Shown in pieces: positions 1 through 4,110 of a DNA stretch of 5,063 bases (the stretch's first letter is position 1; every line of letters starts with the position of its first letter). A model generated the notes under the pieces. That model saw only the letters and a list, made by a program, of their open reading frames with translations, was not told the DNA's origin and ran no database searches. This DNA comes from Planctomycetota bacterium (GTDB lineage Bacteria; Planctomycetota; PLA2; JAEUHO01). The stretch spans positions 1 through 5,063 of the forward strand of contig JAHEIK010000314.1 in assembly GCA_024639415.1 (NCBI GenBank), in the 5' to 3' direction. The translations under genes were made by a program, and so were the position numbers.

Positions 1-204
1 CATGTGGCCGTCGCAACTCCAGCGGGCCCCACGCGGCCTCTGGCCGCGAGGGTGGGCCCCACGCGGCCTCTGGCCGCGAGGGTGGGCCCCGCGCGGCCGG
101 AGGCCGTGTGGGAGGTGCGCGACGCGATGGAGTCCGCCATGCCGCTGGATGTGCCGATCGTGGTCGATGTTGGAGTCGGAGACAACTGGTCCGAAGCCCA
201 TTGA
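1..204 (+). CDS. polA: DNA polymerase I, C-terminal end (partial, 5' end outside window)
   Basis: Only the last 67 residues are visible, reading in frame from base 1 to a TGA at 202-204. The final stretch, LDVPIVVDVGVGDNWSEAH, is the classic Pol I tail; aligned by hand to the end of E. coli Pol I (LDVPLLVEVGSGENWDQAH) 12 of 19 residues match. The preceding VRDAMES corresponds to the last helix of the palm domain before that tail. Family role: repair and Okazaki-fragment gap filling in the cytoplasm. The metal-binding motif C (VHDE), which lies a short distance upstream in the family, is outside the window. Between HVAVATPA (residues 1-8) and VRDAMES (39-45) sit 30 extra residues made of three 10-residue repeats, GPTRPLAARV twice and GPARPEAVWE once. 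Without them the spacing fits a normal Pol I within about one residue. The family call is strong; whether the protein is functional cannot be judged here. Confidence 0.9.
   Translation, partial: HVAVATPAGPTRPLAARVGPTRPLAARVGPARPEAVWEVRDAMESAMPLDVPIVVDVGVGDNWSEAH
25..114 (+). repeat. Three tandem 30-nt palindromic repeats inside polA
   Basis: Units are 25-54, 55-84 and 85-114. The first two are identical and the third is diverged. Each unit contains a hairpin with a 3-nt loop: CGCGGCC 32-38 / GGCCGCG 42-48, the same at 62-68 / 72-78, and CGCGGCC 92-98 / GGCCGTG 102-108 with one G-T wobble. The unit length is a multiple of three, so the polA frame is kept. A copy related to the third unit occurs in inverted orientation at 3309-3341, so this is a dispersed family and not only a local slippage product. 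Confidence 0.85.
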
Positions 205-272
205 TTTCAGACTCGGCGGAGGTCGCTCGCTCGCGAACGCGCGATCTTGCCTCCGTCACATTCCACATTGCA

Positions 273-290
273 TGGGAATCGCGGTTCCCA
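273..290. terminator. Small hairpin downstream of polA, possible terminator
   Basis: TGGGAA (273-278) and TTCCCA (285-290) form a perfect 6-bp stem with a 6-nt loop, about 70 nt after the polA stop. There is no T-run after it, so intrinsic termination is only a possibility. The rest of the 205-384 gap shows no open frame with convincing coding character. Confidence 0.25.
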
Positions 291-384
291 CCCGTGGACG
301 GCGTGCACACGAACGCGAGACGAACGCTCCATTTCGTGCGGTCTTTTCGTGTTTCGGACGGGTGGATCGAGGCTGGCGAATCGC

Positions 385-390
385 TATCCT
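385..390 (+). promoter_or_regulatory. Putative -10 element for the 88-aa gene
   Basis: TATCCT ends 6 nt before the ATG at 397. A transcript starting 7 nt after this -10 would begin at that ATG, so the mRNA would be leaderless. No Shine-Dalgarno-like purine run precedes the ATG, which fits. No clear -35 hexamer is visible at the expected distance, so the call is tentative. Confidence 0.4.
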
Positions 391-396
391 CAGCGC

Positions 397-663
397 ATGT
401 CCACGCGTCGTACCCCGTCCCGCAGCTCCAAGGAGGAGAAGCCCATCGTCGGCTTCCTCGGCGTTGGGCTCGACAACGAGGACGGGCACAGCCGCGTGAC
501 CAAGGGTGAGGACTTCACGCTGGTCGGCGGCTCGCAGGAGACGCATGAGCGCATGCAGGGCCTCGTGATCCGCATGAACGAGAAGCTCAAGCGCAAGGGC
601 AAGAAGATCCGCGACCTCAGCCGCGACGAGTTCGAGGAACTGGCCGGCGAGAGCTTCGAATAA
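397..663 (+). CDS. Conserved-looking 88-aa protein of unknown function
   Basis: I do not recognise a named family. The protein has a basic, Ser-rich and probably disordered N-terminus (residues 1-14) and a compact core beginning PIVGFLGVGLDNEDGH (16-31). Next come a second Gly-rich patch, LVGGSQETHERMQ (42-54), and a Lys/Arg-rich helix (about 56-71). The end, LSRDEFEELAGESFE, is acidic. It has no signal peptide or membrane segment, so it is probably cytoplasmic. The motif density (GxGLDNxDGH and GGSxETHERMQ) suggests real constraint; I have the impression that similar small proteins exist in other GC-rich bacteria but cannot verify it. The frame is open upstream to 247, but ATG 397 is chosen because a -10-like TATCCT lies 6 nt before it and the upstream translation has no protein-like character. 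It lies between polA and the acyl-CoA operon, 192 nt and 128 nt away, so it is probably monocistronic. Confidence 0.75.
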   Translation: MSTRRTPSRSSKEEKPIVGFLGVGLDNEDGHSRVTKGEDFTLVGGSQETHERMQGLVIRMNEKLKRKGKKIRDLSRDEFEELAGESFE

Positions 664-725
664 CGGCGAGGCGTCCTCCGGGGCCCCTTCGACCGACGAT
701 CGCGCGCAACCTCCCTCGCACTGCC

Positions 726-754
726 TTGGGCCCGTTCCGTGGCGGATCTACGAT
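726..754 (+). promoter_or_regulatory. Putative sigma70-type promoter for the acyl-CoA operon
   Basis: TTGGGC (726-731) and TACGAT (749-754) are separated by 17 nt, the optimal spacing, with 3 of 6 and 4 of 6 consensus matches. Transcription would start near 761 and give a leader of about 30 nt before the ATG at 792. That leader contains GAGAGG (775-780), a plausible though distant ribosome binding site, 11 nt before the start codon. Confidence 0.4.
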
Positions 755-791
755 GCCGGGCCCTACATCGATTCGAGAGGTCAGAGCGCAC

Positions 792-1646
792 ATGGACATC
801 AACAAGGTCGGCGTCGTCGGTTGTGGACTCATGGGTTCGGGCATCGCCCAGATCGCTGCCCAAGCGGGCTGCGACGTGGTCGTGCGCGAGGTGGACGAGG
901 CGCTCTGCGCCAAGGGCAAGGGCAAGATCGAGAAGTTCCTCGGCAAGGCCGTCGAGAAGGGCAAGATGACCGAGGAGGACATGAATGCCGTCCTCGGACG
1001 CATGACCTTCACGACCGAGCTGAGCGGCTTCTCCGAGTGCGACCTCGTGGTCGAGGCCATCATCGAGAACCTCGACATCAAGCGCGAGCTGTTCGCAGAG
1101 CTCGACACGATCTGCCCGCCGCACACCGTGTTCGCCAGCAACACGTCGTCGCTCTCCGTCGGTGACATGGCCGCTTCGACGAACCGCGCCGCGAACTTCG
1201 TGGGCCTGCACTTCTTCAACCCCGTCCCGCTGATGAAGCTGGTCGAGGTCGTGCGCACGCTCGAGACGAGCGACGAGGCGTTCGACGCTTCCTGCGCCTT
1301 CGGCGAGAAGGTCGGCAAGGTCGTCGTCCGCGCCAAGGACTCGCCCGGCTTCGTCGTCAACCTGCTGCTCGTGCCCTACCTGCTCGACGCCATCCGCGCG
1401 CTCGAGTCCGGCGTGGCTACGAAGGAGGACATCGACGCCGGCATGAAGCTCGGCTGCGGCCACCCGATGGGTCCGCTCGAGCTGCTCGACTTCGTCGGCC
1501 TGGACACGACGATGTACATCGCCGACATCATGTTCCACGAGTTCAAGCAGTACCGCTACTCGGCCCCGCCCATGCTGCGCCGCCTGGTTGCCTCCGGCCG
1601 CCACGGTCGCAAGACGCGCTACGGCTTCTACGACTACCGCAAGTAG
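792..1646 (+). CDS. hbd: 3-hydroxyacyl-CoA (3-hydroxybutyryl-CoA) dehydrogenase
   Basis: A 284-aa protein, the usual length for the single-function enzyme, which interconverts 3-hydroxyacyl-CoA and 3-ketoacyl-CoA with NAD(H) in the cytoplasm. The N-terminal Rossmann fold has GCGLMG (10-15, GxGxxG). An acidic residue, Glu33, sits at the end of the second strand where NAD-dependent members usually carry Asp. Catalytic residues fall where the family predicts: Ser119 (in NTSS), His140 and Glu152 (HFFNPVPLMKLVEVV) and Asn190 (SPGFVVN). Their spacing equals the clostridial Ser117/His138/Glu150/Asn188 set. The C-terminal dimerisation domain has GCGHPMGPLELLDFVGLD (221-238) and ends GRKTRYGFYDY. The ATG at 792 gives the canonical start MDINKVGVVG; the upstream in-frame extension to 726 is not family-like. 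A crotonase gene follows 66 nt later, so the two are probably cotranscribed. Chain-length preference cannot be read from the sequence. Confidence 0.95.
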   Translation: MDINKVGVVGCGLMGSGIAQIAAQAGCDVVVREVDEALCAKGKGKIEKFLGKAVEKGKMTEEDMNAVLGRMTFTTELSGFSECDLVVEAIIENLDIKRELFAELDTICPPHTVFASNTSSLSVGDMAASTNRAANFVGLHFFNPVPLMKLVEVVRTLETSDEAFDASCAFGEKVGKVVVRAKDSPGFVVNLLLVPYLLDAIRALESGVATKEDIDAGMKLGCGHPMGPLELLDFVGLDTTMYIADIMFHEFKQYRYSAPPMLRRLVASGRHGRKTRYGFYDYRK

Positions 1647-1712
1647 TCGCAGCCGTCGCGCGCCGAGCTCACGAAGACCCAACGCCCGAAGACCTTCCGC
1701 CCGGAGTCCGTC

Positions 1713-2510
1713 ATGACGTCCATGTCCGCCGATCTCGAGTACGTCACGTACGCCTGCGCCGACCGCATCGCCACGATCACGGTCAACCGCCCCGACAAGC
1801 TCAACGCGCTGAACGACGCCGTCATGGCCGACATCGACGCGGCTTTCGCGCACGCGAAGGCGGACGCGGACTGCGGCGTCGTCGTGCTGACCGGCGCGGG
1901 CGAGAAGGCCTTCGTGGCCGGCGCCGACATCGGTGAGCTCGCCACGCAGACGGTGCGTGGCGGCAAGGCCAAGTCGCTCCGCGGCCAGGCCGTGCTGAAC
2001 AACATCGAGAACCTCGGCAAGCCCGTGATCGCCATGATCAACGGCTTCGCGCTCGGCGGCGGCCTCGAGCTGGCGCTGGCGTGCCACATCCGCACGCTCG
2101 CGGCCGAGACGAAGATCGGCCTGCCCGAGGTCGGTCTCTCGATCATCCCGGGCTACGGCGGCACGCAGCGTCTGCCGCGCATCGTCGGCCGCGGCCGTGC
2201 ACTCGAGATGATCCTGACCGGCAAGCCGATTCGTCCCGACACCGCGCTCGACTTCGGGCTGGTGAACCGGGTCGCGCCGGCCGAGGAACTCCTCGAGGTG
2301 ACGCTGAAGCTCGCCAAGGCGATGCTCGGCAACGGCCCGCTGGCGCTCGCCATGGCCATGGAGTCCGTGCTGCGCGGCACCGAGACGAGCCTCGAAGAGG
2401 GCCTGCGCATCGAGTGTGACCTGTTCGGGATCATCTCGAGCACGGACGACATGCGCGAGGGTCTCAACGCCTTCCTCGAGAAGCGCCGCCCCGACTACAA
2501 GGGCCTGTAG
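1713..2510 (+). CDS. Enoyl-CoA hydratase / crotonase family protein
   Basis: A 265-aa protein, typical crotonase length. It hydrates trans-2-enoyl-CoA to 3-hydroxyacyl-CoA, the step next to that of the upstream dehydrogenase. Family hallmarks appear in order: NRPDKLNALN (25-34), the CoA-binding and oxyanion loop AFVAGADIGEL (66-76), and NGFALGGGLELALACHIR (110-127). LPEVGLSIIPGYGGTQRLPR (137-156) follows. Both catalytic glutamates of true hydratases are present, Glu119 and Glu139, 20 residues apart as in rat Glu144/Glu164. This favours hydratase activity over isomerase or dehalogenase relatives. ATG 1713 is preferred over ATG 1722 because GGAG at 1703-1706 lies 6 nt before it. The stop TAG is the start of a palindromic element (2507 onward). 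With the dehydrogenase and the convergent thiolase it would complete the core of beta-oxidation or its reversal. Confidence 0.95.
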   Translation: MTSMSADLEYVTYACADRIATITVNRPDKLNALNDAVMADIDAAFAHAKADADCGVVVLTGAGEKAFVAGADIGELATQTVRGGKAKSLRGQAVLNNIENLGKPVIAMINGFALGGGLELALACHIRTLAAETKIGLPEVGLSIIPGYGGTQRLPRIVGRGRALEMILTGKPIRPDTALDFGLVNRVAPAEELLEVTLKLAKAMLGNGPLALAMAMESVLRGTETSLEEGLRIECDLFGIISSTDDMREGLNAFLEKRRPDYKGL

Positions 2511-2553
2511 GGGCATCCCGACCCTGAGCGAGGCGTAGCCGAGTCGAAGGAGA
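2507..2553 (+). repeat. Palindromic element, copy 1 (left part), overlapping the crotonase stop
   Basis: It starts with GTAGGGGC (2507-2514), which contains the crotonase TAG, and continues through CCGACCCTGAGCGAG (2518-2532) to CGAGTCGAAGG (2540-2550). The same order occurs at 4030-4088. The inverted right end GCCCCTAC is missing, so this copy is incomplete or decayed. A CCCTGA (2522-2527) / TCAGGG (2578-2583) pair encloses the following 50 nt. Confidence 0.75.
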
Positions 2554-2591
2554 GTGGTTGCCCGGCCCGTCCTGCGTTCAGGGATCATCCG

Positions 2592-2606
2592 CGCGCCGGA
2601 GGCGCG
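2592..2606. terminator. GC-rich hairpin after the acyl-CoA operon
   Basis: CGCGCC (2592-2597), loop GGA, and GGCGCG (2601-2606) form a perfect 6-bp stem about 80 nt after the crotonase stop. It is stable but not followed by a T-run. Termination or mRNA 3'-end protection is possible, and it could equally be part of the repeat cluster. Confidence 0.3.
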
Positions 2607-2622
2607 TTCGCGTGCCCTGGTA

Positions 2623-2686
2623 GTTCCCGTTCCTGTCTCCGTGCCCGTTGCCGTTCCCGGCGTGCCCGTGCTGCGTGTCCGTATCC
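2623..2686 (+). repeat. Degenerate hexanucleotide array, consensus GTNNCC
   Basis: About ten units in register follow GTTCCC at 2623: GTTCCT, GTCTCC, GTGCCC, GTTGCC, GTTCCC, then after a 3-nt break GTGCCC and GTGCTG, then after a 1-nt slip GTGTCC and GTATCC. G-T at positions 1-2 and mostly C-C at positions 5-6 stay fixed while positions 3-4 vary. The tract is non-coding and ends 13 nt before the putative promoter of the first Uma2 gene. Confidence 0.7.
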
Positions 2687-2699
2687 CCTTCTGCGGCCT

Positions 2700-2730
2700 G
2701 TGACCACCGCACGTCCCCACGCGATAGGAT
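2700..2730 (+). promoter_or_regulatory. Putative promoter of the first Uma2 gene
   Basis: GTGACC (2700-2705; shares TGAC with the -35 consensus) and TAGGAT (2725-2730; -10 like) are 19 nt apart. The same two hexamers at the same spacing precede the second Uma2 gene (3469-3499), within a block of similarity that also contains CACGCGATA. The -10 ends 9 nt before the ATG, so the mRNA would be leaderless or nearly so. The 19-nt spacing is longer than optimal. Confidence 0.4.
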
Positions 2731-2739
2731 GGCGTGACG

Positions 2740-3264
2740 ATGACGGCGCTCTTCACGGTCAAGGACTACCGGGCCCTGCCGGAGGACCTGCGTGTGCATC
2801 TCTTGGACGGCGTGCTCGTCAGGGACGACGCGCCGCTCTTCGGGCACCAGCGGCTGCAAGGCCGCATCATCTACGCTCTCCAGCGCCTCCTCGGTCCCGA
2901 CAGCGTGTTCGCCGCGCCCGTCGCCGTCATCGTCGATGACCTCAACGTCTTCGAGCCGGACATCGTGGTCTTGGACGAGCCACCCCCCGACACGGCCAGG
3001 GACGTCGGGGTGCCGCTCGTCGTCTTCGAGATCCTCTCGCCCTCCACCCGCTCGCGCGATCGCGACTTCAAGACGAAGCGCTATCTCGGCCTGGGCGTGA
3101 AGGAGGTCTGGCTCGTCGATCCGGACGAGCACCTGGTCGAGGTCTGCGACCTCGGCGGCTCGCGCCTCGCGCGCGGGCGTGAGGTCGCCCGCTCGTACGC
3201 CATCGACGGCTTCGAGCTCGTGCCGGAGACACTGTTCACACGCTCGGAGCCCGAGGAGCCGTAG
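2740..3264 (+). CDS. Uma2 family (DUF820) PD-(D/E)XK nuclease-like protein, copy A
   Basis: A 174-aa protein from ATG 2740 (176 aa if GTG 2734 is used; numbering below uses the GTG). The Uma2 pattern is clear: KDYRALPEDLRVHLLDGVLV (10-29), a conserved His38, then FEPDIVVL (73-80) with Asp76, EILSPSTRSRDRDFKTKR (99-116) with Glu99 and Lys113/Lys115, and LGLGVKEVWLVDPDEHLVEV (118-137). Asp76, Glu99 and the lysines fit the PD-(D/E)XK metal-dependent nuclease core. The biological role of Uma2 proteins is poorly known; they occur as multicopy families in many bacteria and no substrate can be inferred here. There is no signal peptide or membrane segment. ATG 2740 is preferred because it yields the compact start MTALFT and no conserved Shine-Dalgarno supports the GTG. 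The stop TAG lies inside a GTAGGGGC repeat. A paralogue follows 244 nt downstream. Confidence 0.9.
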   Translation: MTALFTVKDYRALPEDLRVHLLDGVLVRDDAPLFGHQRLQGRIIYALQRLLGPDSVFAAPVAVIVDDLNVFEPDIVVLDEPPPDTARDVGVPLVVFEILSPSTRSRDRDFKTKRYLGLGVKEVWLVDPDEHLVEVCDLGGSRLARGREVARSYAIDGFELVPETLFTRSEPEEP

Positions 3265-3276
3265 GGGCCGCTGGGA
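3259..3276 (+). repeat. 18-bp direct repeat, left copy (partner 3404-3421)
   Basis: CCGTAGGGGCCGCTGGGA is present identically at 3259-3276 and 3404-3421, 145 nt apart start to start. The left copy contains the stop codon of Uma2 copy A. The right copy is not at a gene end and leads into another palindrome. The pair brackets a 127-nt block of nested inverted repeats. Confidence 0.85.
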
Positions 3277-3286
3277 CCCCGGGCCT

Positions 3287-3331
3287 GTCGAATGGGAGTC
3301 TCGGCCCTCTCCCATGCGACCTGCGGTCGCA
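3287..3331. repeat. Two overlapping hairpins between the Uma2 genes
   Basis: Hairpin 1 pairs GTCG (3287-3290) with CGAC (3317-3320) and ATGGGAG (3292-3298) with CTCCCAT (3309-3315), giving 11 pairs interrupted by one A-G mismatch and a 10-nt loop. Hairpin 2 pairs TGCGACC (3315-3321) with GGTCGCA (3325-3331) around a TGC loop. They share 3315-3320, so only one can form at a time. A third hairpin, GCACGC (3362-3367) / GCGTGC (3379-3384), follows. Confidence 0.65.
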
Positions 3332-3341
3332 CGGGACCCAC
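3309..3341 (-). repeat. Inverted intergenic copy of the polA-embedded repeat
   Basis: Read on the minus strand, this 33-nt block aligns without gaps to polA positions 82-114 with 26 of 33 identical bases. It would read VGPVRPQVAWE against VGPARPEAVWE in polA. Here it is non-coding and lies between the two Uma2 genes, which shows the polA insert belongs to a dispersed palindromic family. Confidence 0.7.
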
Positions 3342-3403
3342 GGGCGCGGCGAACGTCCCTTGCACGCTTCGCCGGTTCGCGTGCGTGGCCGTGGCGGGGA
3401 ATC

Positions 3404-3462
3404 CCGTAGGGGCCGCTGGGAGGCCTGAGCGAGCGCAGCGAGTCGCAGGCCGAGTCTCGGCC
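3404..3462 (+). repeat. Palindromic element, copy 2, upstream of Uma2 copy B
   Basis: It begins with the right copy of the 18-bp direct repeat, including GTAGGGGC (3406-3413). GGCCTG (3422-3427) pairs with CAGGCC (3446-3451) around a loop carrying AGCGAG...CGAGTCG, the same loop sequence as in the elements at 2507 and 4030. It overlaps a second palindrome, GGCCGA (3448-3453) / TCGGCC (3457-3462) with a GTC loop. The promoter-like sequence of Uma2 copy B follows directly. Confidence 0.75.
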
Positions 3463-3468
3463 CGGCCC

Positions 3469-3499
3469 GTGACCGTCGAGCGTCCGCACGCGATACAAT
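3469..3499 (+). promoter_or_regulatory. Putative promoter of the second Uma2 gene
   Basis: GTGACC (3469-3474) and TACAAT (3494-3499) are 19 nt apart, exactly as upstream of copy A. The -10 here is closer to consensus (5 of 6 matches). The purine-rich AGGATGG present before copy A is replaced by ACAATGG, so a Shine-Dalgarno is not conserved while the -10 pattern TANNAT is. ATG 3509 lies 9 nt after the -10, which suggests a leaderless or nearly leaderless mRNA. Confidence 0.45.
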
Positions 3500-3508
3500 G
3501 GCGTGACG

Positions 3509-4033
3509 ATGACGGCGCTCTTCACCCGCAAGGACTACCAGGCCCTGCCGGAGGACCTCCGGGTCCACCTGCTCGACGGGGTGCTCGTCAAGGACGACGC
3601 GCCGCTCTTCGGGCACCAGTGGCTGCAGAGCCGTGTCCTCTGGGACCTGAAACGCATCCTCGGGCCGGATGCGGTGTTCGCCGCGCCCGTCGCCGTGGTG
3701 GTTGACGACCTCAACGTGTTCGAGCCCGACATCGTCGTGTTGAGAGACGTGCCACCGCCCGAGGCGAAGGACGTAGGTGTGCCCCTCGTCGTGATCGAGA
3801 TCCTGTCGCCATCCACGCGCAGCCGTGACCGCGCGTTCAAGACGAAGCGCTATCTCGGCCTTGGGGTACGAGAGGTCTGGCTCGTCGATCCAGACGAGTG
3901 CGCCATCGAGGTGTTCGATCTGGGCGGATCGCGGCTCGCGCGCGACGAGGATGCGGCCCGCTCGTACGTGATCGACGGATTCCGGCTCGTGCCCGCGATC
4001 CTGTTCGCACGCCCGGACCCCAAGCACCCGTAG
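3509..4033 (+). CDS. Uma2 family (DUF820) PD-(D/E)XK nuclease-like protein, copy B
   Basis: A 174-aa protein from ATG 3509 (176 aa from GTG 3503; numbering uses the GTG). It aligns to copy A without gaps, with 137 of 176 residues identical by hand count. All core residues are kept: His38, Asp76 in FEPDIVVL, Glu99 and Lys113/Lys115 in EILSPSTRSRDRAFKTKR, then LGLGVREVWLVDPDE. Differences cluster at 40-52 (RLQGRIIYALQRL against WLQSRVLWDLKRI), at 81-89 after the strand bearing Asp76, and in the C-terminal third (133-175). Both copies keep complete reading frames and core motifs, so neither looks like a decaying pseudogene. The stop TAG is the first part of the complete palindromic element at 4030-4088. 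Function is unknown beyond the nuclease-fold inference; an arrangement such as heterodimerisation with copy A is possible but not shown. Confidence 0.9.
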   Translation: MTALFTRKDYQALPEDLRVHLLDGVLVKDDAPLFGHQWLQSRVLWDLKRILGPDAVFAAPVAVVVDDLNVFEPDIVVLRDVPPPEAKDVGVPLVVIEILSPSTRSRDRAFKTKRYLGLGVREVWLVDPDECAIEVFDLGGSRLARDEDAARSYVIDGFRLVPAILFARPDPKHP

Positions 4034-4088
4034 GGGCTTGCCGACCCTGAGCGAGCAGAGCGAGTCGAAGGGCTCACGGTGCCCCTAC
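4030..4088. repeat. Complete palindromic element between convergent genes, likely bidirectional terminator
   Basis: A 59-bp element bounded by perfect 8-bp inverted ends, GTAGGGGC (4030-4037) and GCCCCTAC (4081-4088). Inside, CCG (4041-4043) can pair with CGG (4077-4079) and CCCT (4045-4048) with AGGG (4069-4072), with AGCGAG...CGAGTCG in the apical loop. Its left end overlaps the Uma2 copy B stop; its right end lies 22 nt beyond the thiolase stop. Being symmetric between convergent genes, it could end transcription from both sides, though it lacks T-runs. Confidence 0.75.
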
Positions 4089-4110
4089 AGCCCCCTGGGG
4101 AACGGTCCGA

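Noticed and set aside
25..114. CRISPR array
   Set aside because: The 30-nt units are directly adjacent with no unique spacers, are translated as part of polA, and no cas gene is present.
2623..2686. G-quadruplex on the minus strand of the hexamer array
   Set aside because: There are several GGG runs, but the gaps between them exceed the usual loop limit of about 7 nt, so a canonical four-tract motif is not met.
2729..2737. Two-codon ORF ATG GCG TGA just before the Uma2 copy A start, also present before copy B (3498-3506)
   Set aside because: It overlaps the predicted -10 element, so it would not be transcribed if the promoter call is right. Its conservation is explained by recent duplication of the whole region.
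390..2762. A 790-codon open frame on the minus strand covering the small gene, the dehydrogenase and the hydratase
   Set aside because: It is antisense to two enzymes with complete catalytic motifs. Its translation is Arg/Gly/Ala/Asp/Val-rich low-complexity sequence with no recognisable domain, typical of a GC-rich shadow frame.
3236..4027. A 263-codon minus-strand open frame over Uma2 copy B
   Set aside because: It is the antisense shadow of a gene with clear family motifs; the parallel frame over copy A simply reflects the paralogy of the sense genes.
2740..4033. Uma2 pair as a transposase, restriction system or toxin-antitoxin module
   Set aside because: There is no methyltransferase, no transposase motif and no small antitoxin-like partner. 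Both proteins have the same fold and are paralogues, so only a Uma2-family call is supported.
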